DNA of 64,000 bases from Epiperipatus broadwayi (GCA_028023455.1 JAQFVV010000142.1:543501-607500), one strand, 5' to 3'. Shown: positions 12,421-23,555, counted from the stretch's first letter. Made by a program: numbers and translations. The notes: a model not told the origin generated them from the sequence alone.

Positions 12421-12715
12421 AATACTAATTTTATAATAATCATGAATAATATAAACTTTTATAATAGAATAAACATAATAAACTAAGCTGAATGAATACT
12501 AATCAATGAATAATTATTTAGTATTTAAAAGAATACTTAACCTAATTATATATCTGATTGTTAACTGTATTAAAACAAAACCATGATGCCAATCTCTATT
12601 ATTGCATCATAAGTTCAAACAATATTTAGAATAATAGTAAACAAAAGAAATTGTCACATCAAATAGACTAAATACAAATCCTACATAGAGTAGATTAAAA
12701 TAAAGCAATTAAATC

Positions 12716-12812
12716 AAATATTAAACAAGGCAAAACTCTCTCCATACAGTAGTGCCACCCTGTGGCAACCAGAGTAATAAGAGATGATCATGTGATGCTT
12801 AGTGGTAAATCA
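12716..12812. mobile_element. R2 fragment, head-to-head junction
   Basis: 12716-12770 matches the R2 terminal block (GGCAAAACTCTCTCCATACAG, GTAGTGCCAC). The next bases switch to the opposite-orientation R2 block (GATGATCATGTGATG). This is a miniature version of the inverted junction at 6351. Confidence 0.6.
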
Positions 12813-14086
12813 AATATCATTGTCTCAAAACAACAACATATGCTTAAAATATATTTCACTTATAATCAAATGAAAATAATAATAAATCATTCAACAATTA
12901 AATTCTTATACCTAAATATCAAACATTGCTTATAATAAGATAAACCCATAATAAAATTTAATGACATTCACATATAAATAAAACAATTCATGAATGATTG
13001 AGATAACAGTTTTAGTATGTCCTATAAGTTTACAATATTCATAATATTTAAATAAATATATGACCCAATAATTAATTTTAAATCCTAGTTTAATGAAATG
13101 ATAAATAATACTAACTCAGCCATGCTATACTCATATATTAATTTACTCTTACTAATCATGCTATTTATAATAAAATAAAAATGCTTAATAATGATGTAAT
13201 ATCAATAAACCTATAAGATAATCTTGGATCTATAATATGCGATCACCTCAGTATATAAAAGGAACAGTGGATTTCTATTGGGCATTTATTTAAGTACAAT
13301 TAATTAACCATATCAAATTTATTTTAAATTTCCTATAACTAAATTGTCAAAACTATATATTATAATAATCAAAACATATAAAAGAATTGTTACCATTTAT
13401 TATAATCAATTATGAATATTAAAATTTAATATTTAATTGGATTTACAATTCACCTCAAATAAATTTAAATATAATTTAATACAAACCATTTTGACTTTAA
13501 ACAGAAGAAATTATACTACTATCAGCTTTATAATTGAATAAGATTAAGATTTGATTGACCAATCATGAACTCAATACAGTACTTATCCTGTCAATAATAA
13601 TTTAGATAAAACATGCAAATATTTGATTATGATTACAATATAGAGTTTATATCCAGTCAAATAATAACTATTGGATTCAATACCCAAGAAAATAATATAA
13701 CCATTATCAATCATGGGATTTGATTTCTAGATTATGTGATATAGTTATTTCAAATAAATTTTATGATTTATTCAGTTTATCTTGTCTCACTCAAATGTTA
13801 TTAAGGCAATGAATTCATATTGCACAGTTTAACAATAATCAAACAAATTTAAGTCATTTTAGCTAAATTAAAATATATTAATAAATGAATGATGGCTGTA
13901 TCATAAACAATCAATATGTCCACTTACAATCTAATTACATGCACAATAGATCATCAATTGACAGTAATTTTATATTTAAATATGTGATAGCCCATTAATC
14001 TCCAATATAATACCAAATACATAACATATGTATGTAACACACATATATTAACAGGACTTTCATACTTTCCAAGATACAAGAGAATT
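12813..14086. other. No recognised gene
   Basis: Strongly AT-rich and low in complexity, with short ATAATA/TATAAT motifs. No coding potential seen. Confidence 0.5.
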
Positions 14087-14190
14087 TAATATATACATCT
14101 TCTATACCATCTTATATATATATACACAAAAAAGATATTAATATATACATCTTCTATACCATCTTATATATATATACACAAAAAAGAATC
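14087..14190. repeat. Two-copy 52-bp tandem duplication
   Basis: The unit running from TAATATATACATCTTC to ACACAAAAAAGA occurs twice with a 52-bp period and almost no differences, so it is recent. Confidence 0.8.
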
Positions 14191-15900
14191 TAGTAATTTG
14201 TTAATAAAAATTTAAGAGAACAAATAAAGTGAATACTTATTGTAATAAAATCTTTTTTTTTTGAAACTTCTAATATAAGTTATATACCTGATGTTAATTT
14301 AAAATCAATAAATAAAAAAAGAATATTTTTAAATATTACAATAATAATTACTATGCCACAAAATATAAGTTTAAGTTTAAATAAACATAACCCTTTTATA
14401 TTTTGGTATGTAAATAGAATATTATTTAAAATAAAATTATTTATTATTTACTTATAAACTCTATACATTTTAAATGAAAGGAAACAAAAAAATCAGCAAT
14501 AATAATGGTAAACATAGCAAATGACCTGAATGAGAATCTTTAAATACTGTATTTACAGAATGGCATCACAGTTCTGATGTGTATTTCAAATGATAAACCA
14601 ATAGTATGTCCTTGATGTAGAGATGACATAATGTATTCATGAAAATTTTTAAATCCAAAGTATATTTTATCGATTTGAATGTTTTATGTATATATCCAAA
14701 TTATTCTTTTAAATAATAAATATTTGGTTTGTATGACATTACACCCATAAGTACTAGTGTATATTTACAATAGCATAAAGAGGAATCCTTTCAAAAGCAA
14801 GTATTATTTTAAAATATTGTGAAAGAGTAGATGCTAGTTTTATCTAGTGATGAGAAATTAAATTGATTCATATCTTAGACAAAATTGATCCACTGATCCA
14901 ATAATAACATACAAGCAGGTAGATATGACTTCTAGACACATTCTGACATTTGTATTCAATCTTTGAAATATAGATAATATCCATTTTAAAAGGTAAAAAT
15001 ATTCTGATGGTTTACAATATAATGAAGCAATTTTGATGATTTTATTATTATAATAAATTGTCATTTTCCCATAAAATTTTTTCAATATGTTGTCCAGTTC
15101 ATGGGCGGATAATGTTGATTTTTTGCCCATTTACTTTATTAAGTCAACCATATACTTTAAAAGAAATAAAAAAATCATATAAAATTTTTTATATGTGCTT
15201 CTATTTAAAGCCAAATCAAGAGAGAGAAAGAGTTCAAACTATTTAGTTTTATTTGTAAGATTTTTTCATTGATGTCAGTGTAACTATAGCAATCTGCTAC
15301 ATTTACTTTTTAAATGATTTTTGTTAGCATTTAATAAATAAAAAATCTTATTACACAATAATGACAAATAAAAAAAAGTCATTTCACAATTATTACATAT
15401 AATAAATAATTATGTTTTTAATATACAGATACTATTTTTCATTTTAATATATATTAAACAATTTACACTACACTTTCAATATATTACAATGAAAAAAATA
15501 CTCTTATATAAATTTTTTCAGTATAATATATCAGATAAATAAAAAAGATAAATATATTTGAAATATTAAAGCTTTATTTGTATTGCTTATAATTTACTAC
15601 AGTGAATGCAGTAACAAAAATGAATCATATAACAAAAGAATAATTCCACCCAAACTATATGCTTTATTATTTAAATATTCATTTCCTTTTTGAAATGAAT
15701 AAAATCAATTTACAGACTTACAATACAAATAATAATAAACAATTTTATATTAATATTATTGTTGTCATAGCAAAACAGTTCAATGTTTTATAAGTTAACA
15801 TATTCCCCAATCCAAAAATCAAACAAAAAAAAAAAAGAGAAAAAAAATATGACTGATATCTTTCCACACACTGAAATAAATCTTAAATATCACTAAGTAC
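14191..15900. other. No recognised gene
   Basis: AT-rich sequence. Short overlapping open frames on both strands at 14858-15246 lack recognisable motifs and are not supported as genes. Confidence 0.45.
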
Positions 15901-16015
15901 AATATATATATATATATGACAATAGATGGTGTTCTACCAAAAACACCGTCAAGCATAGTTTTTTGTTTGCATAAATGTCAGAGCAAGCATTCACTATCTC
16001 TAACTTTAATTTCCA

Positions 16016-16057
16016 CCTTCAGAATGATTTCAAGCTATTTGCTATCATCAGTGAAGG
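16016..16057 (-). ncRNA. Hammerhead ribozyme, R3 copy 1 (stem III shortened)
   Basis: Minus strand: CCUUCA, CUGAUGA, U-AGC-AAAUA-GCU-U, GAAA, UCAU, UC, UGAAGG. Stem I pairs perfectly over six bases and the core is complete. Compared with the other R3 ribozymes, two bases are missing from stem III, so it is no longer a palindrome. Confidence 0.75.
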
Positions 16058-16416
16058 AAAGAAATAAGAAAATAGATCTAAACACAAACTCTGAGCATTT
16101 ATGAAACAGTTTCTATTCATCTTGCAAGCGTGAATCATTTAGACACGTAATGTCTTCAAACTCAGCATAGCAAGCCAGATAGCTACATGGGTCTGATCTC
16201 AGTTCAGCATCACCACATAGTAGAAGCCTCTGCAATATATATCATTGCAAGAAAGACCTCAAAGGTACATTTATGAAAAACAAAAAAACACATTAAAACT
16301 TGCTAACGCTTGTATTTATGACAATAGATGGTGTTCTACCAAAAACACCATCAAGTGTAGTTTTTTGTTACATAAACATCAGAGCAAGCATTCACTATCT
16401 CTAACTTTAATTTCCA

Positions 16417-16460
16417 CCTTCAGATCATGATTTCAAGCTATTTGCTATCGTCAGTGAAGG
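16417..16460 (-). ncRNA. Hammerhead ribozyme, R3 copy 2
   Basis: Minus strand: stem I CCUUCA / UGAAGG (6 bp), core CUGACGA (position 7 may vary), stem II AGC-AAAUA-GCU with a U-U at the base, core GAAA, and stem III AUCAUGAU, a perfect palindrome. Cleavage is predicted after AUC, between 16423 and 16422. Confidence 0.83.
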
Positions 16461-16904
16461 ACAGGAATAATAAAATAGATCTAAACACAAACTCTGAGCG
16501 TTTATGAAACAGTTTCTATTCAGCTTGCAAGCATGAATCTTTTATACATGTAATGTCTTCAAACTCAGCATAGCAAGCCAGATATATACATGGGTCTGAT
16601 CTCAGTTCAGCATCACCACATAGTAGAAGCCATCTATTGTCATAAATACAAGCGTTAGCAAGTTTTAACTTGTGTTTTTTTGTTTTTCATAAATGTACCT
16701 TTGAGGTCTTTCTTGCAATGATATATATTGCAGAGGCTTCTACTATGTGGTGATGCTGAACTGAGATCAGAACCATATAGCCATCTGGCTTGCTATGCTG
16801 AGTTTGAAGACATTACATGTCTAAAAGATTCACGCTACAAGCTGAATAGAAACTGTTTCATAAATGCTCAGAGTTTGTGTTTAGATCTATTTCCTTATTC
16901 CTGT

Positions 16905-16948
16905 CCTTCACTGACGATAGCAAATAGCTTGAAATCATGATCTGAAGG
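16905..16948 (+). ncRNA. Hammerhead ribozyme, R3 copy 3 (plus strand)
   Basis: Identical in sequence to the 16417-16460 motif but on the plus strand: CCTTCA (16905-16910), CTGACGA (16911-16917), stem II (16918-16930), GAAA (16931-16934), TCATGATC (16935-16942), TGAAGG (16943-16948). Confidence 0.83.
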
Positions 16949-17203
16949 TGGAAATTAAAGTTAGAGATAGTGAATGCTTGCTCTGATGTTTATGTAAACA
17001 AAAAACTATGCTTGACGGTGTTTTTGGTAGAACACCATCTATTGTCATAAATACAAGTGTTAGCAAGTTTTAACTTGTGTTTTTTTGTTTTTCATATATA
17101 TATATATATAAAATAAAAATTCAGCATGCTCTTAATTTTATATATATATATGTCATATTATTATTACTATTTGCAGGATATTCCGTTTAGTGAAAAAGGT
17201 AAT

Positions 17204-17245
17204 TGCTGACATTTCAGTACAATATCAAATACCTTCATCAGAGCA
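17204..17245 (-). ncRNA. Hammerhead ribozyme at the 3' end of PLE-A copy 1
   Basis: Minus strand: UGCU (stem I), CUGAUGA (17241-17235), a stem II region AGGUA...UACU with one bulge, GAAA (17215-17212), UGUC, then AGCA (stem I partner). The full core is retained. Stem III is minimal and self-complementary through G-U wobbles (AUGU). PLE families are known to carry such minimal hammerheads in their terminal repeats. Confidence 0.75.
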
Positions 17246-17323
17246 TTCTTTTTTTCAAATCATAAGAATGTGCATGAGATTTAAAATCATCTTTATTGTT
17301 TTCTATCTCCTCATATTTAAATT

Positions 17324-18860
17324 CTATTGGTTGAGAGGTTTTAATTCACACCTTTCATTTATGGTCTTAGGCCTTTTAAAAATGTCTATAGCTTCTCTTA
17401 GCAATCTCTGGTCATATTGTTCAATTTTTGCTAAAACATTTGTTTTTTCAAAATTGATATCATGATTTGTTAATTTTATATGAGAATAAATACCTGATGA
17501 ATTGGATTTTTCTCTGACTGCCAGATTGTGTTCTTCCTTTCTAATATTTATTCTACAATTAGTCTGACCAATATATGTATGTAAACAGACCCTACATGGA
17601 ATTTCATATACACCATGACACTCCAAACAATTTTATCCTTAGGAAGTGGAAATATTTCACTAATTTTTTTATAAGTAGTGTAAACTGCATGAATATTATT
17701 ATTCTTTAAAATGTTACCAATTTTATCAGTTACTCCTTTTATATATGGCAAAATTGTCTTAATTTTTGATGTAACAAAATCTTTTTTCTTTTTATATGTA
17801 TAAACCCTATTAATAATGTTGTAATTAAAACCACTATGAAGAAGCATTTTATTAGTAGCAGAAATGTCCTGGTAAAAATGACTATCATCAGAAAGTCTCT
17901 TTGTTCTATCCAATAATGTCTATGCCACTGAAAATAGTTGTGCAGGATGATTATGAGAAGAAAAATGCAGATTCGTCCCAGTGAGTGTTAGTTTTTTATA
18001 TATACCATCGGATAAAGAACCATCTTCCCTTTTTTCAATCAAAACATCTAAAAAAGGTAATTGATTGTTATTTTCTATTTCCATACTAAATTTAATATTG
18101 ATGTGAAAAGAGTTTAAAAAATTGAAAAAGTCATCAAGAGCATGTTTACCATGAGGCCAAATAACAAAGGTATCCTCAACATACCTCAGCCATATAGATG
18201 GTTTTTTAACAGCTGAAGTCAAAATTTTATTTTTCTCAAATCATAAAAATAGAAGCTAATGCTGGAGAAATTGGTGAGCCCATAGCCAAACCTGATGTTT
18301 CTTTATACATCTTCTCATCAAAAGCAAAAAATGTATTAGATAAGCAGTGTTCAATCAAAACCATAGCAAAATTAGGCAACTGAATATTTTTTAAAACTTG
18401 AATAGCTTCATTTACAGGTACACTAGTAAAAAGTGAAACAATGTCAAAACTTACCAAAATATCATTCTTAGTCAATTTAATATCCCGGATAAGATCAAGA
18501 AAATGATTAGCATCTTTAATATATGATGACATCATTGTTAAATGTGGCTGTAAAAACGAAGTCAAAAAATGAGCTAGTGTCTGTGTAGGTGCACCAACTG
18601 CACTTACAATCAGTCTCAATGGAATATCTGGCTTATGAACTTTTGGTAAACCATATAATTTTAGATAAAAAGAAGATTTTTCCTTGGGAGTAAGTTGGAT
18701 CTTTGTTTCTAAATCAAGATCAGTAGAATAAATTGATGCTTTTGTTTTCTTTTCAAGATAAGTCATAGGATCTCTATAAATTTTTTTATAAATATTATCA
18801 TTTAATAAATCATGTATTTTTTATAATAATCTGCCTTATTTAAAATTATTGTAGTATTAC
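17324..18860 (-). pseudogene. PLE-A reverse transcriptase / GIY-YIG endonuclease, broken copy 1
   Basis: The frame starts at the truncated N-terminal block PADKGNxTxILNKADYY (18860-18810) and continues in pieces. 18766-18236 holds the RT fingers and palm, with LPKVHKP, SFDIVSLFTSVP, and GLAMGSPISPALASIFM. A frameshift follows. 18222-17920 has the catalytic box as YVED (18183-18172) instead of YVDD, plus PFLDVLIEKRE. 17913-17548 is the linker. 17626-17324 is the GIY-YIG domain, with HGVYEIPC, YIGQT (residues 18-22 of that piece), RxxEH, and a conserved R..EAIDIFKR tail. The YVED change removes a metal-binding aspartate, so this copy is doubly inactive. PLE proteins normally prime reverse transcription at nicked or exposed DNA ends. 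The methionine at 18766 is internal, not a start. Confidence 0.9.
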
Positions 18861-18891
18861 CCTTATCTGCCGGAAAAACCGGCAGATAAGG
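18861..18891. repeat. Perfect inverted repeat at the PLE-A head-to-head junction
   Basis: CCTTATCTGCCGG, a five-base AAAAA spacer, then CCGGCAGATAAGG. Both arms encode the same PADKG codons read outwards, so this is the point where the two 5'-truncated copies meet. Confidence 0.9.
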
Positions 18892-18983
18892 TTAATGCTA
18901 CAGTAATTTTAAATAAGGCCGATTATTATAAAAAAATATATGATTTATTAAATGATAATATTTATAAAAAATTTATAGAGATC

Positions 18984-18991
18984 CTATGACT
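18984..18991. repeat. Target-site duplication of the nested LINE, left copy
   Basis: CTATGACT here and at 20573-20580 exactly brackets the LINE. Removing the insert restores the PLE-A frame as seen in copy 1 (DPMTYLEKK). Confidence 0.85.
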
Positions 18992-20572
18992 TTTTTTTAT
19001 AAAATATAGAATTTTATTCAGAAATTTGGTTACAATATATGATAATAGTTAAACATAGAATATATTACATGATAATCAGGGGGATGAAAGCTCAATATTG
19101 ATATCCTGTTTGACACCAGCTAAAAGGACTAATATGAAGCATATCAGTGAGGAACCAGTCCAGAATAGTTTCTTGTTGATATAGATGACCATGCTTGCAT
19201 GTCTCATATAGTTCAGCAATAGGTCTAATCCTTTGTCCATGCTCTGCATGACCAAGTCGACCCTTAATATTGGAGGTTACTTCCATAACAACGCAGGAGC
19301 TGGGCAATAATCATGCAGAGCAAGGTGAGTCATCATAAAGGGATGCAGGCTAGTCAGCCTCAAATCACTCTCCAGGGAAGGAGATTTCTATTCAGGAGTG
19401 AAAAGGATCAGCTTTTGGGGGCCAGATCAATAACCTCTATGTAGAGTTATAGATGTAAAGGGGGCCAAATTCTGGTCGATTTTCTGAATTTTTTTCCATT
19501 TTGTTAATATAGAGCTCAAGTGGACATTCTAGTGCATGATTAAAGGTGAGCCAGCACTGTGTATACCATAGTGAAAACAGTACAAATGTTGCTAATCATA
19601 TCTCTGGGATGGATCCACATAGTATATTGTCAATGAGAGTTGACAAGGCAGGCATAGTGTTATTTAACATAGAGGCTATAAGGACTCTGTAGGGGTGAAG
19701 GGAAACACAGTGGCAGAGGAGGTGAAGGCAAGTTTCATCCTCTCTGGGGCATAGTGAGCAAGTGGACTCTATGTTCAGTGATGTACCAGAAAGTGTTTAG
19801 TAGGCAAGACATTAATATTTATCTTCATCAGGAAATCAAAATATTTGGGTTCAAGGAACCACCACTTAAATTTCTTGATTAGCAGATGGTTGTTAAGCCT
19901 GATGATAGTTGATCCTGCAGAAACATCAGGATTAAGGATGTAGTATGCATCCCAGAACTTGATTTTCATTGAGGATGATTTTTTAGTAGTATGTTTGGAG
20001 ATAAGACCTGTGAGGGCTGCCAGCCAGTCAGTACCAATAGGGGGCAACTTATCTGTGGGAGTGAACTCTCTGGAATGTGAGTAGTTAGAATACTGCAGAC
20101 ACATTCTGCGGAAAGAATTGTAGGAACATTGAAATATAAAAGTATGTATGGAATGGAAGGATAATGCATTGAGTTTTGTGTGTTTCTGTAGATTTCTCAA
20201 GCTTATGGTTGCACTCCCCCCCCTCTAATCAGATCAGTGCACATCCTATATATTTTCCTGATGAAGACTTTGGTAAAATTGACTACAGGAGTGAAATAGG
20301 ATATTCTAGGGAATATTAGTATGTTGATGAGGAAGAACTTGGCGAACATGGACATGTGAACTTTGGATAGAGAGGATGTGATTCTCTGTGTGGATTGAAG
20401 TAGCTTTCCTTGGATAGATATCCTCATGGCAGACATGGATTCAAATATAGAGAAGCCCAAGACATTCTGAGGCTTCACTTCAAATGATCCTGGCATGGTC
20501 TTACCTGAAAATATATACCAGGAAGATGACTTGACCATATTAAACTGGAGGCTTTTTGATGGAAGAAAAATG
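18992..20572 (-). mobile_element. 5'-truncated LINE (family T) nested in PLE-A
   Basis: Minus-strand LINE fragment with a T-run at 18991 (the 3' A-tail of the element) and abrupt 5' truncation at 20572. It aligns with the C-terminal part of the family-T LINE at 42640-46060. 20538-20203 contains NVLGFSIF and SLSKVHMSMFAKFFLINILIFPRISYF, matching FLGFSI and SLSKIYLSLFGKVALLISAILPKIIYY. 20200-19775 contains EPKYFDFLMKININVLPTKHFL, matching EPKFVDFLVKVNLGALPTGMFL. Further down, CSLCPREDETCLHLLCHC (19781-19728) is a C-x2-C...H-x4-C zinc-knuckle typical of LINE ORF2 C termini. The overlapping frame 19966-20169 is a shadow. Confidence 0.88.
19728..20538 (-). pseudogene. Family-T LINE ORF2 C-terminal remnant
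   Basis: Contains the RT thumb and post-RT connector plus the C-terminal cysteine-histidine knuckle, but none of the endonuclease or RT catalytic boxes, because reverse transcription stopped early. Two frames, 20538-20203 and 20200-19775, meet at a stop or frameshift in a C-run near 20217. A further piece at 19307-19092 (MPSSCVVMEV...) lies past the knuckle and may be C-terminal tail or 3' UTR. Homology is to the 42640-46060 element; the clade is probably Tx1/L1-like. Confidence 0.8.
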
Positions 20573-20574
20573 CT

Positions 20575-22102
20575 ATGACTTATCTTGAAAAGAAAATGAA
20601 AGCATTAATTTATTCTACTGATCTAGATTTAGAAACAAAGATCCAACTTACTCCCAGGGAAAAATCTTTTTTTTATCCAAAAGTTCATAAGCCAGATATT
20701 ACATTGAGACCAATTGTAAGTGCAGTTGGTGCACCTACACAGACATTAGCTCATATTTTGACTTCTTTTATACAGCCACATTTAACAATGATGTCATCAT
20801 ATGTTAAAGATGCTAATCATTTTATTGAGTTTATCCGGAATATTAAATTGACTAAGAATGATATTTTGGTAAGTTTTGACGTTTCACTTTTTACTAGTGT
20901 ACCTGTAAATGAAGCGATTCAAGTTTTAAAAAATATTCAGTTGCCTAATTTTGCTATGGTTTTAATTGAACACTTCTTATCTAATACATTTTTTGTTTTT
21001 TATGGGAAGATGTATAAACAAACATCAGGTCTAGCTATGGGCTCACCAATTTCTCCAGAATTAGCTTCTATTTTTATGGAGGATTTGGAAAATAAAATTT
21101 TGACTTCAGCAGTTAAAAAAACATCTATATGGCTGAGGTATGTTGATGATACCTTTGTTATTTGGTCTCATGGTAAACATGCTCTTGATGATTTTTTCAA
21201 TTTTTTAAACTCTTTTCACAACAATATTAAATTTACTATGGAAATAGAAAATAATAATCAATTACCTTTTTTAGATGTTTTGATTGAAAGAAGAGAAGAT
21301 AATTCTTTATCCCATGGTATATATAAAAAACCAACAAACACTGGGAGGTATCTGCATTTTTCTTCTCATCACCATCCTGCACAACTATTTTCAGTGGCAA
21401 AGACATTATTGGATAGAGCAAAGAGACTTTCTGATGATAGTCATTTTCACCAGGACCTTTCTGCTACTAATAAAATGCTTCTTCATAATGGTTTCAATTA
21501 AAACATTAATAATAGAGCTTAAAAATTAAGACAATTTTGCCATATATAAAAGGAGTAACTGATAAAATTGGTAACATTTTAAAGAATAATAATATTCACA
21601 CAGTTTATACTACTTATAAAAAAAATAGTGAAATATTTCCACTTCCTAAGGATAAAATTGCTTTGTAGTGTCATGGTGTATATAAAATTCCATGTAGGGT
21701 CTGTTCACATATGTATATTGGACAGACTAATCATAGAATAAATATTAAAAAGGAAGAACACATTCTGGCAGTCAGAGGAAAATCCAATTCATCAGCTATT
21801 TATTCTCATATAAAATTAACAAATCATGATATCAATTTTGAAAAACAAATATTTTAGCAAAAATTGAACAATATGACCAGAGATTGCTAAGAGAAGCTAT
21901 AGACATTTTTAAAAGGCATAAGACTATAAATGAAAGGTGTGAATTAAAGAAGATTAATAATATTTGGAAGAATCTATTGGAAGAGAAAATAAATTTTAAA
22001 ACTTCTCAACCAATAAAATTTAAATATGAGAAGAAAGAAAACAATAAAAACCATTTTAAATCTCATGCACATTCTTATGATTTGAGAAAGAGGACACTCT
22101 GA
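20575..22102 (+). pseudogene. PLE-A reverse transcriptase / GIY-YIG endonuclease, copy 2
   Basis: The longest PLE frame here (20575-21501, 308 codons) begins at an internal methionine created by the LINE breakpoint. It holds PKVHKPD, SFDVSLFTSVP (from residue 100), GLAMGSPISPELASIFM (from 152), an intact catalytic YVDD (189-192) and LPFLDVLIERRE. It lacks about six residues before PKVHKP and one in SFDIVS compared with copy 1. A stop after HNGFN (21501) and further frameshifts lead to the GIY-YIG part: HGVYKIPC and YIGQT near 21672-21730, and the R-x2-EAIDIFKR tail at 21884-22102. The missing N terminus and the breaks make it non-functional despite the good YVDD box. Confidence 0.88.
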
Positions 22103-22135
22103 GGAAGGTACTTGATATTGTATTGAAATTCAGCA
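22095..22135 (+). ncRNA. Degenerate hammerhead, 3' end of PLE-A copy 2
   Basis: CTGAGGA (22099-22105), a stem II region, GAAA (22125-22128), then TTC and AGCA. It corresponds to the copy 1 ribozyme but lacks the G before the cleavage site, and stem I is broken. Confidence 0.6.
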
Positions 22136-22189
22136 ATTAGATTTTTCACTACACGGAATATCCCGCAAATAGTAATAATAATATGACAT

Positions 22190-22960
22190 TTTTTATCCAT
22201 GAAAATATTAGAATTAATATATATATGTAGAAATAAATGTTTCCTCAGGCATATAAAATTTTATAAATCATGTTTTCAGAGCAATTGTATACATTACATT
22301 AAAAGTAAATAGCATTTCTACAAGATAGGATTTTAAAATCAAAAATTAATAACTAAATGGATCACTTAAATACTGGTAATAAAATTTCCAGAATCTTTTA
22401 TATTTTTTATACTGCTATGCCAATGTAAAATTATTATTTATGTTAGCTCTTCCAGATGTATATAAAGATCAGCAGATCTAGTAAATTTCCAAACAAAGAT
22501 TAAATCCACTACATCCCAAATATTCATATTACAATAATGATTTACAAATCAAGCTTATTAGAGTCACTGCATAACATTATTATTTTCTTGTGTTAATTTT
22601 AATCTATTAATTAGACCAAAACTGATCCACTTTTAATCTAATTTCAATGTTGCTGTAACAATAATGAATCAGTTATTGGTAATCAAAGTAATAATGCTTA
22701 ATATTAATGATTAACATAATCATAGATTGAATTTATTATCAATATAACAAGTGGAAATTAAATAAAATTAGAATACTACTTATCTAATTAATAAATTATA
22801 ATTATATAAAAAAATCTGTATTTTGATAATTGTATCAAAAAGATTCCAGTAAATTTGACTTGTAAATTATTATAATATGCATTTGGAAAGAGCATCTTTA
22901 TAAGTTATTATTATTCCTAATAGAACATCTTTAACATCTGTATTATTTAAGTTATTATTG
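22190..22960. other. No recognised gene
   Basis: AT-rich sequence after PLE-A without recognisable features. Confidence 0.5.
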
Positions 22961-22962
22961 AA

Positions 22963-22995
22963 ATTATATATATATATATATATATATATGGAAAT

Positions 22996-23032
<37 letters not shown>

Positions 23033-23038
23033 ATATGA

Positions 23039-23073
<35 letters not shown>

Positions 23074-23090
23074 AAATATCATATTTTCAT
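22963..23090. repeat. Self-complementary (AT)n cluster
   Basis: Three (AT)n runs separated by GGAAATATCAT, GAAAATATGATATTT and GGAAATATCATATTTTCAT. The spacers are partly complementary to each other, so the block could form a cruciform or hairpin. Open frames across it are low complexity. Confidence 0.75.
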
Positions 23091-23465
23091 ATTAGAAAAA
23101 TTATCATCAGATGTTAAAGAGAATAATCAGTAAAATAGTAAACTATAAATGTTTCCAGAATTCAAAAGGGATGCTCTTCTAAATGCAATCCCTTGGTATT
23201 ATATAGAGACTTAAGCATTATAGTATTTAAGATAACAACTTTGCTGTGAAAGGCTGGTAACTTTTTTACCTTAAACCATAAATAGATACTGGGATGCTCT
23301 AGTCACTGATACTAAAATATTGCATTTAAACTAGGTACCCCTTTTTGAATGTTGGGAACATTTAAACTTTACTATTTTTATTGATTACTGTCTATTAATA
23401 TCTGATGGTAACTTTTCTTATATAAAAATATAATAGATATTATCACATATTTAAATATTTAAACT

Positions 23466-23555
23466 ATTACATCTGTTAAAAATATTAATTTATATATATA
23501 TATTACAGATTACATCTGTTAAAAATATTAATTTATATATATATATTACAGATTA
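23466..23555. repeat. Two-copy 43-bp tandem duplication
   Basis: The unit CTGTTAAAAATATTAATT followed by (TA)n and TTACAGATTA is repeated with a 43-bp period and no visible difference. Confidence 0.8.

Larger units (their letters stand above)
15915..17095 (-). mobile_element. R3: retrozyme-like tandem hammerhead repeat with inverted partner
   Basis: Two minus-strand units with a 402-bp period (the ATGACAATAGATGG block at 15916 and 16318), each with a hammerhead motif, run to about 16631. There the sequence flips, and slightly more than one unit follows on the plus strand (16632-17095) with its own intact hammerhead. Both outer edges abut (AT)n. The ribozyme-to-ribozyme distance predicts an RNA monomer of about 401 nt. 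Open frames at 15916-16104, 16245-16430 and 16728-16940 are translations of the repeat. R3 shares the CATCAGTGAAGG and CATGGGTCTGATCTCAG landmarks with R1 and R2. It is interpreted as a metazoan retrozyme family. Confidence 0.8.
17151..18873 (-). mobile_element. PLE-A copy 1, 5'-truncated Penelope-like element
   Basis: Minus-strand PLE containing most of the RT, the GIY-YIG endonuclease and a 3' region with a hammerhead. It begins abruptly at the inverted junction (18861-18891), where CCTTATCTGCCGG and its complement flank AAAAA, and ends near 17151 at ATGTCATATTATT next to (AT)n. Copy 2 at 18879-22188 is its mirror image with the same 5' truncation point and the same 3' end. Confidence 0.85.
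18879..22188 (+). mobile_element. PLE-A copy 2, split by a LINE
   Basis: Plus-strand mirror of copy 1. The N-terminal part (18879-18990) carries PADKVNATVILNKADYY and NIYKK, is interrupted at 18991 by a LINE, and resumes at 20573. The 3' end reaches about 22188 (ATAATATGACAT), mirroring the left end of copy 1. Confidence 0.85.

Noticed and set aside
23095-23115. ATCATCAG near 23103 as a minus-strand hammerhead core
   Set aside because: The downstream sequence is AT-rich and lacks GAAA at a suitable distance and any paired stems.
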